Source of the DNA: Paenibacillus sp. RUD330 | GTDB lineage: Bacteria; Bacillota; Bacilli; Paenibacillales; Paenibacillaceae | Length of the DNA: 64,000 nucleotides | Assembly (NCBI RefSeq): GCF_002243345.2 | Contig: NZ_CP022655.2 | Span: 4,032,501 to 4,096,500 of the forward strand | Reading direction: 5' to 3' | Shown here: piece by piece, positions 43,092-51,005 of the stretch | Position numbering within the stretch: the stretch's first letter is position 1 | How the letters are laid out: the number at the start of each line of letters is the position of its first letter | Program-made: the position numbers and the translations under genes | The notes under the pieces: model-generated | The model's input: the letters and a program-made list of their open reading frames with translations, nothing else | Databases searched by the model: none | What the model was told of the DNA's origin: nothing

Positions 43092-43319
43092 TCATGCTTC
43101 AGCGAAATTCCTTCCAATCCTATCTCTGAGATCGGTATGCTCCTTAATTCTGTTTTCATAGGAAGTAATGAGCCGCGTCTTTTCTTCTGGGGTAAGGTTC
43201 ATTGCCTGCGAGTCTTGAATCTCACTGATGATTTTCTTGAACTGCTTAATCTCTGAATCTAAAGCCATTTTGATTATGACGACTTCATCAAGATTCAGTT
43301 CTTCGAGGTACATTCGCAT
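43092..43319 (-). CDS. Small helical protein leading the agr-like operon
   Basis: A 75-residue charged helical protein (LEELNLDEVVIIKMALDSEI, KQFKKIISEIQDSQAMNLTP, EEKTRLITSYENRIKEHTDL) likely to form a helical hairpin. Unrecognised. GGGAGGG is eight bases before the ATG at 43319; a TTG two codons earlier is less likely. It is the first gene behind a good promoter. Confidence 0.6.
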   Translation of the reverse strand: MRMYLEELNLDEVVIIKMALDSEIKQFKKIISEIQDSQAMNLTPEEKTRLITSYENRIKEHTDLRDRIGRNFAEA

Positions 43320-43363
43320 TTGCAATTCCCTCCCGGTTTCAAGTCCGCCGCTTTACATTTCTA

Positions 43364-43391
43364 ATTATATCCAATAGCTTTCACATTGCAA
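43364..43391 (-). promoter_or_regulatory. Promoter of the agr-like operon
   Basis: On the minus strand TTGCAA (43391-43386) and TATAAT (43369-43364) are separated by 16 bases. It lies about 45 bases before the first gene and close behind the stop of the HerA-like gene, so the signalling operon can be transcribed independently of the late genes. Confidence 0.65.
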
Positions 43392-43425
43392 GCGAATATT
43401 TGTTCTAATTTAAAAGAAATCCCCA

Positions 43426-45783
43426 TTAACGACTAGGGCTGACGGGTCTTGGAAGTCGCGTTATGAATCTAGCATACCCGTCTTGGTTTTTGATCAGGTT
43501 CAGGCTGTGGAACCTCGGCAGCTTGAGAAGGTCCTCTTCCTGGTACGGAAGAAGCTCGCTTCGTAGCTCCGCATGGTTTTGCTTGTCGCAGCCGCTTATC
43601 AGCATATAGCTCGCGTTGGCGGATCGTAGCTCCTCTCGGATGTGCTTGATCTGGTTGAGGTAGTGCGCCGAGATGATCGGCTTGAGCCCGAACTTGGCGT
43701 ACTGCGATAGCTTCGACCGCATGAACTGCTCGGTGTGCAGGACCTGATAGAGCTCGTCGACGATTAGGTTGACCTTGACCATCTTGGACCGGTCACCCCC
43801 GAGTCGCTTACTCCGCATCTGCAGCGCAAGCCATATCTTGGTGCTCCAATAGGTCGTGTAGACGTCCCGCTCCGAGTCCGTGCCGAACATGTCGGACGGC
43901 ATGCGGATGCAGATCAACTGGTTCCGCTGCATCTCCGCGACCAGGTCGACATTGCCGGCGGTGCCCTTATCGAGCATCCGTTCCATGTAGGCGTTTTGCT
44001 CGAGCTGGTTGAGCCTGTCGATGATGCCGACGACATATGTCTCCTTGGTGCCGACGACGGCGCCGCCCTTGTCGCGGTCGTCCAACTCGCCGAGCGATCG
44101 GATGTATTTGCGGAGGTTGTCACGCTGGGCAGCTGGCACAGCCTTGATAAGGCGCTCCCGCGTCTCGTGATCCTGCAGGCAGTCAAATACGTCCCGGACG
44201 CTGCCGCCGCTGATAAAGGCGACCAGGGCCGCGCTGACCAGATATCGCTGCATCTTGGCCGACAGTTTGGTTTCCTCGGCGTTGATGGAGTTGACCAGCG
44301 TCAGCAGCTGCGTCGTCTGCTTCTTGGCGCCGTCGTAAGCCTCGAACGGGTCCGCGCTTTTGCCCACCTCATTGTAGCCGATGCCCTGCAGCCGGCGCGG
44401 GTCGGCGCAGTCGATGACGAGCGTCTTGTCAGGCGGGATCGCTGCGGCAACCTCCCTCGACAGCTCGCACTGGCCCACGAAATCGAAGATGATGACGCAC
44501 TCCCCGGCCGCGATGGCGTCTCGGCTCAGGTTGCCGATCAGCGTCGACTTGCCGGCCCGCGTCGGCCCGATCAGCACCGTGGTAAGGTTTTGATACTCCC
44601 GATCTGTCGACAGGAAGGCTTGCTGCTCGTGACCTCTGTAGGTATTGGTGCCGATGCACATAACGCCTTGTTTGAGATCGTCCGGAACCTCCGTCTCCTG
44701 CGTTTCGACTCTCTCTATAAAATTGTACCGCTCCAGCACGTCGCGGCCGGCCAGAGCGATAAAGGACTGCGCCTCCTCGTCTCCGATCTTGTTACGCCCG
44801 GCGCGGATGTCCCTGGCCGTCATATCGAGGACTCGGCGAAATGGCCGAGTCGTCAGCCGATTATCCTCACTCACTGTGTCAAAGGACTGCGCCAGGCTCC
44901 GAGCCGCGTTGCGCTGCCGCATGCCGTCCGTGCTTTCGGCCATGACCACAATCTGTGTGTCGAGGACGGTTGCCGTGGCCTTTTTGGCCGTACTCTCGCT
45001 GACCCGGCGCGCCCCGTTGAGCCGATCGAGCAGGGCGTCCATATAGTCGCCGCCCCCGGACGCTCCGAACGTCTTGCGACCGCTGCCGAGCGCCTCGCCG
45101 ATCTCCTTGAAGATGACATTGCCGGCAGCCAAGAGGTATTTGAACGCATAAGCCGTGCCCATCTTGTTTCGCTCGACCGGCATCCGGCGGTTGACCTTGT
45201 CGATCGTGGCGCGGTAAAGGTGCCGCCAGCTGATTTGGCTGCCGGGCAGGAAATTATAGAAAACCCCGAGCCGGTCGCCTTCCTCCAGAAGTTCCACGGC
45301 GTTGAGGTTGCTGTTCAGCAAGTCATTGCTCCTTCGGTCGACAGCAAGGCTCAGGGCATCCTCCTTCTCGTAGACGAGTTCGTAGCGTGTCGCATCCGCA
45401 CCGAACACCGGAAGCTCCGGTACCTCCTCGATCGTCACCTGCCCCCACACGTCCGACATCTTCTCGCGCAGATAGGAGAGGTGAGTCCGAGGCACGATGA
45501 AGAAGAACTCCACCTTTCGCTGCTCCATGTAGATGTAATAGGAGACCTTGGCCGGCAGCGTCCAGCTGTACCGGGTGCCGACGACGAACTCCCGACCGAG
45601 CGCCTTGATGACGCGCTGCTCCTCTGCTTTGATGTTGGCCAGAGCGCCCTTGTAAAGCGCGGCGATGGCGCGGGCGATCCTGTGCGTACCTTGGTTGCGT
45701 ACGGCGTTGTTGGGCTTGATGCGCAGAAAGGCGTACTCCGGCCGGACTACCTGCAACAGCTGTGTAAATGGAATGCCTTTCAT
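43426..45783 (-). CDS. HerA/VirB4-type DNA-translocase or secretion ATPase
   Basis: A 785-residue protein. The C-terminal half is a RecA-fold ATPase of the HerA/FtsK/VirB4-VirD4 class: Walker A VLIGPTRAGKSTL near residue 403, Walker B VNLIVDELY near residue 672 and the downstream glutamine/arginine segment KPIISAHYLNQIKHIREELR. The N-terminal 370 residues are unique but include a membrane-side type beta domain (SWTLPAKVSYYIYMEQRKVE). No membrane helix is seen. It is followed at a four-base overlap by its upstream partner, a membrane M23 peptidase. This arrangement is known from type IV secretion and conjugation loci, not from phage morphogenesis. The packaging motor is a different protein family, so this is an extra translocase. 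Confidence 0.72.
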   Translation of the reverse strand: MKGIPFTQLLQVVRPEYAFLRIKPNNAVRNQGTHRIARAIAALYKGALANIKAEEQRVIKALGREFVVGTRYSWTLPAKVSYYIYMEQRKVEFFFIVPRTHLSYLREKMSDVWGQVTIEEVPELPVFGADATRYELVYEKEDALSLAVDRRSNDLLNSNLNAVELLEEGDRLGVFYNFLPGSQISWRHLYRATIDKVNRRMPVERNKMGTAYAFKYLLAAGNVIFKEIGEALGSGRKTFGASGGGDYMDALLDRLNGARRVSESTAKKATATVLDTQIVVMAESTDGMRQRNAARSLAQSFDTVSEDNRLTTRPFRRVLDMTARDIRAGRNKIGDEEAQSFIALAGRDVLERYNFIERVETQETEVPDDLKQGVMCIGTNTYRGHEQQAFLSTDREYQNLTTVLIGPTRAGKSTLIGNLSRDAIAAGECVIIFDFVGQCELSREVAAAIPPDKTLVIDCADPRRLQGIGYNEVGKSADPFEAYDGAKKQTTQLLTLVNSINAEETKLSAKMQRYLVSAALVAFISGGSVRDVFDCLQDHETRERLIKAVPAAQRDNLRKYIRSLGELDDRDKGGAVVGTKETYVVGIIDRLNQLEQNAYMERMLDKGTAGNVDLVAEMQRNQLICIRMPSDMFGTDSERDVYTTYWSTKIWLALQMRSKRLGGDRSKMVKVNLIVDELYQVLHTEQFMRSKLSQYAKFGLKPIISAHYLNQIKHIREELRSANASYMLISGCDKQNHAELRSELLPYQEEDLLKLPRFHSLNLIKNQDGYARFITRLPRPVSPSR

Positions 45784-46466
45784 CGACTCAACCCTCCTCC
45801 GAGTAGTCGGATAAGAGAGTAAGCCCCGAAGACCAGCCCCGACCAGCGGTAGCCATCTCGCATGCCGAGCGCTCCAAGGATGATGAGCACGCTGCAGCCG
45901 ATCAGGCCGATGCCGTAGCTGAGATCCACAAGTACCCCGCCAGCCTCAGCAAGCCAATGGAGGATATGGTCCCGAGCGCCGTGCGCAACATGCTCCGCCG
46001 CATGATCCACGACCTTGTCGGCCATCCAGCCCGCCGGCCCCTTAATGCCGAGGATCGAGGGTCCGGCGATCTCACCGCTGTAACGCTGCAGGTCCGGGAT
46101 CAGGCCAGTCGGATCAGCAAAGCCGCCGTCTTTAATCAACCCAAAGTGGAGATGCGGACCGCTGCTGTGCCCCGTATTGCCGCTCATGCCAAGGAGCTCG
46201 CCGGGGAATACCCGCTCGCCGGCATGCACCGCGACGCTGTCCATGTGGCCGTATACGTGCAGCTCGCCTGTATCTGTCCGGACAATGACGCCGCGGCCGA
46301 TATTGTCGGCTCCATGATCGACGATCCGCTCCACCGTACCGGACGTGATGCTGTGCAACTCCGTCCCCTGCGGCATCGCAAGATCGACACCATGATGCTC
46401 CCGGCCGCCGCGGATCTCCTCGAGAACGCCGTATTCCGAACTGACGCGAAATTTCATATGAGGCAT
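45780..46466 (-). CDS. Membrane-anchored M23 (LytM-type) peptidoglycan peptidase
   Basis: A 228-residue protein. The LasA/LytM domain has the zinc motifs HHGVDLAMPQG (H-x-x-x-D) and SGPHLHFGL (H-x-H), with GHMDSVAVHAGERVFPGELL between them. The C-terminal third has two hydrophobic helices (YGIGLIGCSVLIILGALGM and SGLVFGAYSLIRLLGG). There is no signal peptide; insertion must depend on the C-terminal helices. Start is the ATG at 46466 after AAGGGATG. A cell-wall hydrolase next to a HerA-type ATPase is typical of Gram-positive type IV secretion systems, where it opens the wall for the channel; a dedicated phage lysin already exists at 49207. Confidence 0.78.
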   Translation of the reverse strand: MPHMKFRVSSEYGVLEEIRGGREHHGVDLAMPQGTELHSITSGTVERIVDHGADNIGRGVIVRTDTGELHVYGHMDSVAVHAGERVFPGELLGMSGNTGHSSGPHLHFGLIKDGGFADPTGLIPDLQRYSGEIAGPSILGIKGPAGWMADKVVDHAAEHVAHGARDHILHWLAEAGGVLVDLSYGIGLIGCSVLIILGALGMRDGYRWSGLVFGAYSLIRLLGGGLSR

Positions 46467-46471
46467 GCGTA

Positions 46472-46933
46472 TCACATCCCTTCGAAAAGCTGCTCGACTT
46501 GCCCGAATGCCCACGGTAGCCCGAGCAGAATGGCGTAGACCATGAGATAAGCGAGTCCGGATTTGCGAGCCTGAACAAAATCGCCTTGAACTGTCGCCTG
46601 GATCGTGTCGAAGGCTCCTTTAATGATGATGACCCACTTTCCAATACTGATGAGTTTGTGATAGAGCTTTTGAGCGCCAACATCCAGACCGATCCCGGAG
46701 GCGTCACTGGCCGCGAAGACTTGATCCAATCCGCCGGCGCCGAGAAGCACCATGATGGTAATAGCGCCGACCCGGTAGATCAGCTTGTGACGCTCGACGT
46801 GCTCGACAACGATCGTTACGCCAGCCTGCAGCCGCTCCATAAGCATGCGCCTTGTCGGCTCCGGCAGAGAAACCGCAGCAGCCGGGCGCAGGTCGATCCG
46901 GTAGCCGGTCGGCCGCATGGTTAAAGTCGCCAT
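46472..46933 (-). CDS. Small membrane protein of the secretion-like cassette
   Basis: A 153-residue protein with three hydrophobic segments (LIYRVGAITIMVLLGAGGLD, GKWVIIIKGAFDTIQATV, LAYLMVYAILLGLPWAFG) and a cytoplasmic N-terminal region. The last two helices separated by a short polar loop recall VirB2/TrbC-type channel subunits, but homology is not proven. GAGGAGG is spaced eight bases from the ATG. It ends six bases before the M23 gene, so the three genes form one unit. Confidence 0.6.
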   Translation of the reverse strand: MATLTMRPTGYRIDLRPAAAVSLPEPTRRMLMERLQAGVTIVVEHVERHKLIYRVGAITIMVLLGAGGLDQVFAASDASGIGLDVGAQKLYHKLISIGKWVIIIKGAFDTIQATVQGDFVQARKSGLAYLMVYAILLGLPWAFGQVEQLFEGM

Positions 46934-47045
46934 AAAATATCCTCCTCGCAAATCGTGATGTACTGGCATCTTTTCTGATCCTGCCGCATATGCTGAGGGT
47001 AAACCGCCCGCAGCGCCCTAGCCGGACTCTGCCCAGGCGGTTTTT

Positions 47046-47189
47046 CTATTTCCGGACGCTCCGCAGCAGCCACACGACCGCCCGCCCCGGGCTGATAATG
47101 ATCGCCCAAAAGTCCTCGATGACCTCACTTCGGCGCCGCTCTTCAGCCGCCAGTTCCGCCGGGTCCTTGCCGTTGATGATCGTCTTCAT
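47046..47189 (-). CDS. 47-residue hypothetical protein
   Basis: A short frame (KTIINGKDPAELAAEERRRS, EVIEDFWAIIISPGRAVVWL) with an amphipathic to hydrophobic C terminus that may touch the membrane. GAGGAGG gives a strong ribosome binding site. It lies between ParR and the secretion-like cassette. Unrecognised. Confidence 0.55.
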   Translation of the reverse strand: MKTIINGKDPAELAAEERRRSEVIEDFWAIIISPGRAVVWLLRSVRK

Positions 47190-47268
47190 ATTTAATCCTC
47201 CTCGTTTTCCCAACAAGCTGGGAAAGGTCTTACCATGATGGGAATACCTTGCAGAGCGACGGTAGGAT

Positions 47269-47517
47269 TCAGACAAACCCTGCAGCATCAAAGCTCAAAC
47301 TCGCCGACGTCGGAGAATTCAACGACGTCGTTGAAACTAAGAGTGGGGACGTCCCCACTTGTGGGGATGAAGCATCCATATCCCGCTGAATCAGCCGCTT
47401 GAGATACCCTGATCGATTTTTCTTCGTCTGCACCCATTTGAAAAGAGCGACCTGGTCAGGATCGTCCTGGCTAAAGTAGACAGGTATTTTCTCGATTCGC
47501 TTATCTCCCATCTCCAT
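47269..47517 (-). CDS. ParR-like partition adaptor
   Basis: An 82-residue basic protein directly after the ParM gene (overlap 17 bases). The beginning RIEKIPVYFSQDDPDQVALF and KWVQTKKNRSGYLKRLIQRD has the ribbon-helix-helix arrangement of ParR-type centromere-binding proteins, and the C-terminal 30 residues are flexible, as in ParR tails that contact ParM filaments. The assignment depends on position and fold reading. Confidence 0.6.
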   Translation of the reverse strand: MEMGDKRIEKIPVYFSQDDPDQVALFKWVQTKKNRSGYLKRLIQRDMDASSPQVGTSPLLVSTTSLNSPTSASLSFDAAGFV

Positions 47518-48316
47518 ACAACCCCTTTGCGATCAGGTGGAACGCCTCGACGTTCGCATAGAGGCTCATGCCGGGCTTGAGCAGCTGTGCGGACGTGAAA
47601 TGCATCCTGATGTCGGGTAGCAACGCTTCAGCTCCACCGCCGCATAATACGCAGACGTCTGCGCTTTTCCACTTCAAGCGGATTGCATGTGCAATGATTG
47701 CTCGTGCAAAAGCTGCTGGATCCGGATTTCGCAACGTCTCCATGCCGTTCACCAGCGTATCGCTCGCTCGATCGACGAAGCGCCTATCCTGCAGCGTGCC
47801 GAGGTTGACTGTGCCGCTCCCGACGTCAATCACCCGCACGATGCCGAGGCTTGGAACAAGGAGGCCTGCTGCTACTCCTTCGGCCGCCACTTCGCATCGG
47901 CGGATGACAATGACGCGCCGCTCCCCGTTGATGGTGATCTCGTGCCGGCCCTGCAGCATCTCCTTGATCTGAAGCTTCTGCTCCGGCGTGTGCGTTCGAA
48001 TCGGCTGCCCAACGACGATCTGATGCTCCGCGCCAAGTGCATATTGGTGGAGTGCGATCAAGACGCGCAGCCGTGCGTCCGGATGGGCCTTCGTGTCGCC
48101 CTTGGTGCTCTCCGCCAGCTCGCTCTCGAACATCGCCAGAGTCCCAGCAAAACCGCGCTGCCCGCCGTACTCCCATTCGAAGTCATGCTCACCGTGGGTT
48201 TGCTGAAGATTTCGTTCCCGCCAGTCATAACCGATGGGGGAGGGGAACTGTTTGAACTGCCGACCGTCGTACAGCTTAACCGCGCTGCCGCCGGCGTCGA
48301 TGCCAATGATACTCAT
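47501..48316 (-). CDS. ParM-like actin ATPase for DNA segregation
   Basis: A 271-residue actin-fold protein. Phosphate loop 1 is IIGIDAGGSAVKLYDG, phosphate loop 2 IVRVIDVGSGTVNLGTL and the adenosine motif DVCVLCGGGAEALLP. The chain is shorter than plasmid R1 ParM (about 320), comparable to other Gram-positive Alp proteins. It should polymerise and push sister plasmids apart through ParR bound at the centromere. Start is ATG 48316 after AAGGGGATG. Such systems belong to plasmids or plasmid-like prophages, so the phage may at times replicate as a low-copy plasmid. Confidence 0.8.
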   Translation of the reverse strand: MSIIGIDAGGSAVKLYDGRQFKQFPSPIGYDWRERNLQQTHGEHDFEWEYGGQRGFAGTLAMFESELAESTKGDTKAHPDARLRVLIALHQYALGAEHQIVVGQPIRTHTPEQKLQIKEMLQGRHEITINGERRVIVIRRCEVAAEGVAAGLLVPSLGIVRVIDVGSGTVNLGTLQDRRFVDRASDTLVNGMETLRNPDPAAFARAIIAHAIRLKWKSADVCVLCGGGAEALLPDIRMHFTSAQLLKPGMSLYANVEAFHLIAKGLYGDGR

Positions 48317-48333
48317 GCTGTCATCCCCTTCTG

Positions 48334-48409
48334 GCGCTACTGGTGGCCCTAGTCGGTTTTGAAACCGAGTTTGTAGGGTCACTAGTAGCGCTACTTGATA
48401 TGTCACTAG
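48334..48409. repeat. Candidate parC centromere repeats
   Basis: GCGCTACT occurs at 48334 and 48388, TCACTAG at 48379 and 48403, a related CCCTAG at about 48347, and CGGTTT-TG-AAACCG (48354-48367) is an inverted repeat. The cluster lies directly upstream of parM, where ParR binding sites and the operon promoter are expected. Confidence 0.5.
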
Positions 48410-48520
48410 CCTATGGGGATGGCTCGGGCATATTTACTGTTTTCCAAATAGGGACAGGTATAAAATTTTGTAGACTCGGCCATATTGGGAATACGAAATA
48501 GATGGAAAGGCCTGAATAAC

Positions 48521-48745
48521 ATGACCGGAATAGGGAAAAGGCGGACTGATTATGGAGCTTTCTTGGATAAACACGGAGTCAAACAGGAGAGAATCCGCGA
48601 AGAAACAGGGTTGAACCCTGGAACGGTGTCGCGGGCATGCAGCGAGGAAGGATATAAGCCGACAAGAAGTGTGCAAAAGATCCTGGTTGAAGCAGCTCGC
48701 CGGCTTACGGGAAAGAGCGCGCAGCCCAAAGATTTCTGGATGTGA
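48521..48745 (+). CDS. Small HTH regulator divergent from parM
   Basis: A 74-residue DNA-binding protein (KRRTDYGAFLDKHGVKQERI, REETGLNPGTVSRACSEEGY) of XRE-like type. It is one of few plus-strand genes in the prophage and shares its upstream region with the parMR operon, so it may regulate partition or the divergent transcripts. The ATG at 48521 is preceded by a weak GGAAAGG. Confidence 0.65.
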   Translation: MTGIGKRRTDYGAFLDKHGVKQERIREETGLNPGTVSRACSEEGYKPTRSVQKILVEAARRLTGKSAQPKDFWM

Positions 48746-48816
48746 AAATTCTGTATCATAGATAGATACATTTCGTATATTCTAGAATTAAACACCATGA
48801 TGAGGAGAGGATACGA

Positions 48817-49164
48817 ATGTACGTGGTAGGATTGATCGGCGGAATTATAGGAGCCGTCTTCAGTGCATTTGCTCTTATGATTGCAATGATCGGGGTTTCA
48901 ATGGGACTAGGAAGCGATGCCGGTTCCGCTAGTAGTTCAGTCGTGGTAACGGGAAGCATTGTTGCTTGCTTGGTTAGTGTGCTCGCCATCTTTGGGGCTG
49001 TCATTTCAAAACGAAGACCTCGAACCGCTGGGATTTTTCATTTCGTAGCTGCGGTAGTCGGAGTAATTGGGATCAGCATGTTTTACTTCATCCCCGCAAT
49101 TTTGTTAATTGTATCCGGATTCATGGGTGTTCTTAAAAAGGATTCTGTAACATCGGAAATGTAA
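48817..49164 (+). CDS. DUF4064-like small membrane protein
   Basis: A 115-residue protein with four hydrophobic segments: VGLIGGIIGAVFSAFALMIA, VVVTGSIVACLVSVLAIFGA, IFHFVAAVVGVIGISMF and FIPAILLIVSGFMGVL. This matches the DUF4064 type of small tetraspan proteins of unknown function, often found in mobile elements and possibly conferring superinfection or membrane protection; that role is a guess. GAGGAGAGG precedes the ATG. A terminator follows immediately. Confidence 0.6.
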   Translation: MYVVGLIGGIIGAVFSAFALMIAMIGVSMGLGSDAGSASSSVVVTGSIVACLVSVLAIFGAVISKRRPRTAGIFHFVAAVVGVIGISMFYFIPAILLIVSGFMGVLKKDSVTSEM

Positions 49165-49204
49165 AAAATCCCCCACCAGCCGCGAAGGCCAGTGGGGGGT
49201 TTGC
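49163..49204. terminator. Terminator between the DUF4064 gene and the lysis module
   Basis: AAATCCCCCAC-CAG pairs with a CCAGTGGGGGGTTT arm around a nine-base loop, flanked by A and T runs, so it works for both convergent transcripts (DUF4064-like from the left, amidase from the right). Confidence 0.8.
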
Positions 49205-49206
49205 TT

Positions 49207-50082
49207 TTATTCAAGGGGGATTCCGGCGCACGTCCTAAGGGCATTTGCCATTTGATTGTACCGACCGGGGTCTCGTCCGCCAGCCTTGGCCTTGTGCCAT
49301 GCAGGGGAGAGCCAGTTGTAGATGATTTCCTGCGCATTGCTCTTAGGCAGTCCGGATCCGGCCGCCGCGGCGCGAACGTTGGCCGCCAGACGCTCGAAGT
49401 GTCCAGCCTCCTCGCTCAGCCCCTGCTGCAGCGCCGCGTGCCGCGCTGGCTGGATATAGGAGATGATGACGTGGTCGCAGACGTCTGCCGGTAGTTTGGC
49501 CGCCGCCGGCACCGGCCGGACCTGTATCGTCATCTCGGTCGTCACGTCTCGGATCAGGTCGCCGAGTGTCTTGCCGCCAGTCGCAAGTGCCTGGTCGATG
49601 TCCGACTTGCGGGCCGGGTCCAGCTGCTTATGGCTGACGATGTGAGTCGATGGCGTCTTATTCCATTTAGTACAGCACATCGCGAAATACCAGACAAGGC
49701 GAGCGTAGGCAGCGGCGAAATTAATCGTACCGCCGTAGCATAGTTCAATCCCCAGGGCGGCATGGTTAGCATCGTAGCCAAACAGCTCGTTGTCCGTGGT
49801 TACATTGCGGATGACGTGAAAAGCCTGCTCCGCCGGATCCGGACCGGTGCCGGCGGGGAGGATTTCAAGGATGCGTTTGTCGTCGATGAAGACCTGTGCC
49901 GACGCCGATCGGTCCGTCTGCGTATTGAAATAGGAAAAATGGTTTTCGGCGGAAGCTCCGGGGTTCCCGGTATCGTGGGCAACTAAAAAGGCCGGGCTTC
50001 CGGTGACTAGCCGGATGCCTGGCCTGACGTTGGGGCGCTTATTGATGTAACGCCGCTCGATCTGATATTTATTACTGTCCAT
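49207..50082 (-). CDS. Phage endolysin, N-acetylmuramoyl-L-alanine amidase
   Basis: A 291-residue lysin. The N-terminal Amidase_2 domain (about 25-170) has zinc ligands in FLVAHDTGNPGASAE and in HIVSHKQLDPARKSD, and the conserved NHAALGIELCYG segment. The C-terminal 110 residues are a separate region, probably cell-wall binding. It cuts the amide between muramic acid and the stem peptide. GGGGTG is five bases ahead of the ATG at 50082, inside the holin 3' end. Holin followed by amidase is the standard lysis cassette. Confidence 0.88.
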   Translation of the reverse strand: MDSNKYQIERRYINKRPNVRPGIRLVTGSPAFLVAHDTGNPGASAENHFSYFNTQTDRSASAQVFIDDKRILEILPAGTGPDPAEQAFHVIRNVTTDNELFGYDANHAALGIELCYGGTINFAAAYARLVWYFAMCCTKWNKTPSTHIVSHKQLDPARKSDIDQALATGGKTLGDLIRDVTTEMTIQVRPVPAAAKLPADVCDHVIISYIQPARHAALQQGLSEEAGHFERLAANVRAAAAGSGLPKSNAQEIIYNWLSPAWHKAKAGGRDPGRYNQMANALRTCAGIPLE

Positions 50083-50443
50083 GTTGCACCCCAACCTGCG
50101 GGGTGACGATGCCCGCTTTGAGCTCGTACAATGCCTTTTCGATCGCCGCCTGAATCTCCTTGTCCTTGAGCGCATCGACGATTGGAGCCGGCAGGTTATC
50201 CTGTAGGTACTGTCGCGCCTCCAGGAACTTGTTTCGTGCTCCAGGGCTGTCAGCCGTTGCCTCGACATAAGCAACGGCCTCGGCGGCCATTTTGTGCAGC
50301 ACAGCACGCTGCTGCTCGGTCGTGCGGGCATCCAGCCACGCCTCCACGCGCTTACGCGTCATTGCTACCCATGCGACCACAGCGGCGGCCAGAAGGCCGA
50401 TAATGGACTGGACGACTGCATCGATTGCGGGTTGAATACTCAT
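50072..50443 (-). CDS. Phage holin, LLH family
   Basis: A 123-residue protein with one N-terminal helix (AVVQSIIGLLAAAVVAWVAM), then RKRVEAWLDARTTEQQRAVL and a long helical C-terminal region ending in a conserved DKEIQAAIEKALYELK. This is the LLH (Phage_holin_6_1) type, which lets the amidase reach the wall. It overlaps the amidase gene by 11 bases. Confidence 0.82.
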   Translation of the reverse strand: MSIQPAIDAVVQSIIGLLAAAVVAWVAMTRKRVEAWLDARTTEQQRAVLHKMAAEAVAYVEATADSPGARNKFLEARQYLQDNLPAPIVDALKDKEIQAAIEKALYELKAGIVTPQVGVQHGQ

Positions 50444-50817
50444 TTCGAATCATCCTTTCTCCCCATCCTCCGAAGGAACAGGTACAGGTCATATTTCTTG
50501 GTCTTGGTCTGATAGGCGAGCAGCAGCAAGCCGACAGCCGTGCCGGATGTAGCAATCAGCCAGCAGAGCAGTTGCGCCAGCTCAACGCCTGGCGTGCGAA
50601 AGCCGAAGACTTGGCTGGCGCGGATCCAGATGGCGACGAGCATCTTAATGTCATAGGCGGCCAAAAAAAAGAGCATCGCCAGCATAAATGCGCTGACCAC
50701 GCCTGTGCGGAACCGCTCATGGAAATATTTTCGATGTGCGGCGATGATGTAGGTTGCCATGGTGATTATGACCGTGTAAACGATCAACAAAGCCACATCA
50801 ATGATATGGAGGAGCAT
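50440..50817 (-). CDS. Phage membrane protein near holin
   Basis: A 125-residue protein with three membrane helices (VALLIVYTVIITMATYIIAA, GVVSAFMLAMLFFLAAYDIK, LAQLLCWLIATSGTAVGLLL) and a charged C terminus. It may be a second holin or antiholin. It starts 3 bases after the stop of a 59-residue gene and overlaps the holin start. Confidence 0.65.
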   Translation of the reverse strand: MLLHIIDVALLIVYTVIITMATYIIAAHRKYFHERFRTGVVSAFMLAMLFFLAAYDIKMLVAIWIRASQVFGFRTPGVELAQLLCWLIATSGTAVGLLLLAYQTKTKKYDLYLFLRRMGRKDDSK

Positions 50818-50820
50818 GGC

Positions 50821-51000
50821 TCACTCTCCCTTGTCGTGAATAAGATATCGTGCAAATCCATTCTTCGCGATTTCTTCTTGCAGCTCCCTCGAAGCATTCC
50901 GGTAACTTTTAATACTTAGGCTGACTCTTTCAGACGCTTCATCGAGATTGCTCGACATTGCCCGGAATGTGGGGAGGAGCTCCAGCAGCTTTTTGAGCAT
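50821..51000 (-). CDS. 59-residue helical phage protein
   Basis: A short frame from ATG 51000: LKKLLELLPTFRAMSSNLDE, ASERVSLSIKSYRNASRELQ, EEIAKNGFARYLIHDKGE. GGAGGATAACC is in place as ribosome binding site and the stop is three bases before the next ATG. Helical; resembles small XhlA-like regulators of lysis only in size. Confidence 0.6.
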   Translation of the reverse strand: MLKKLLELLPTFRAMSSNLDEASERVSLSIKSYRNASRELQEEIAKNGFARYLIHDKGE

Positions 51001-51005
51001 GTCGG

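Noticed and set aside
43996-45822. 608-codon plus-strand frame opposite the HerA-like ATPase
   Set aside because: No domain or start signal; the minus-strand frame has Walker motifs and overlaps its neighbour in the normal way.
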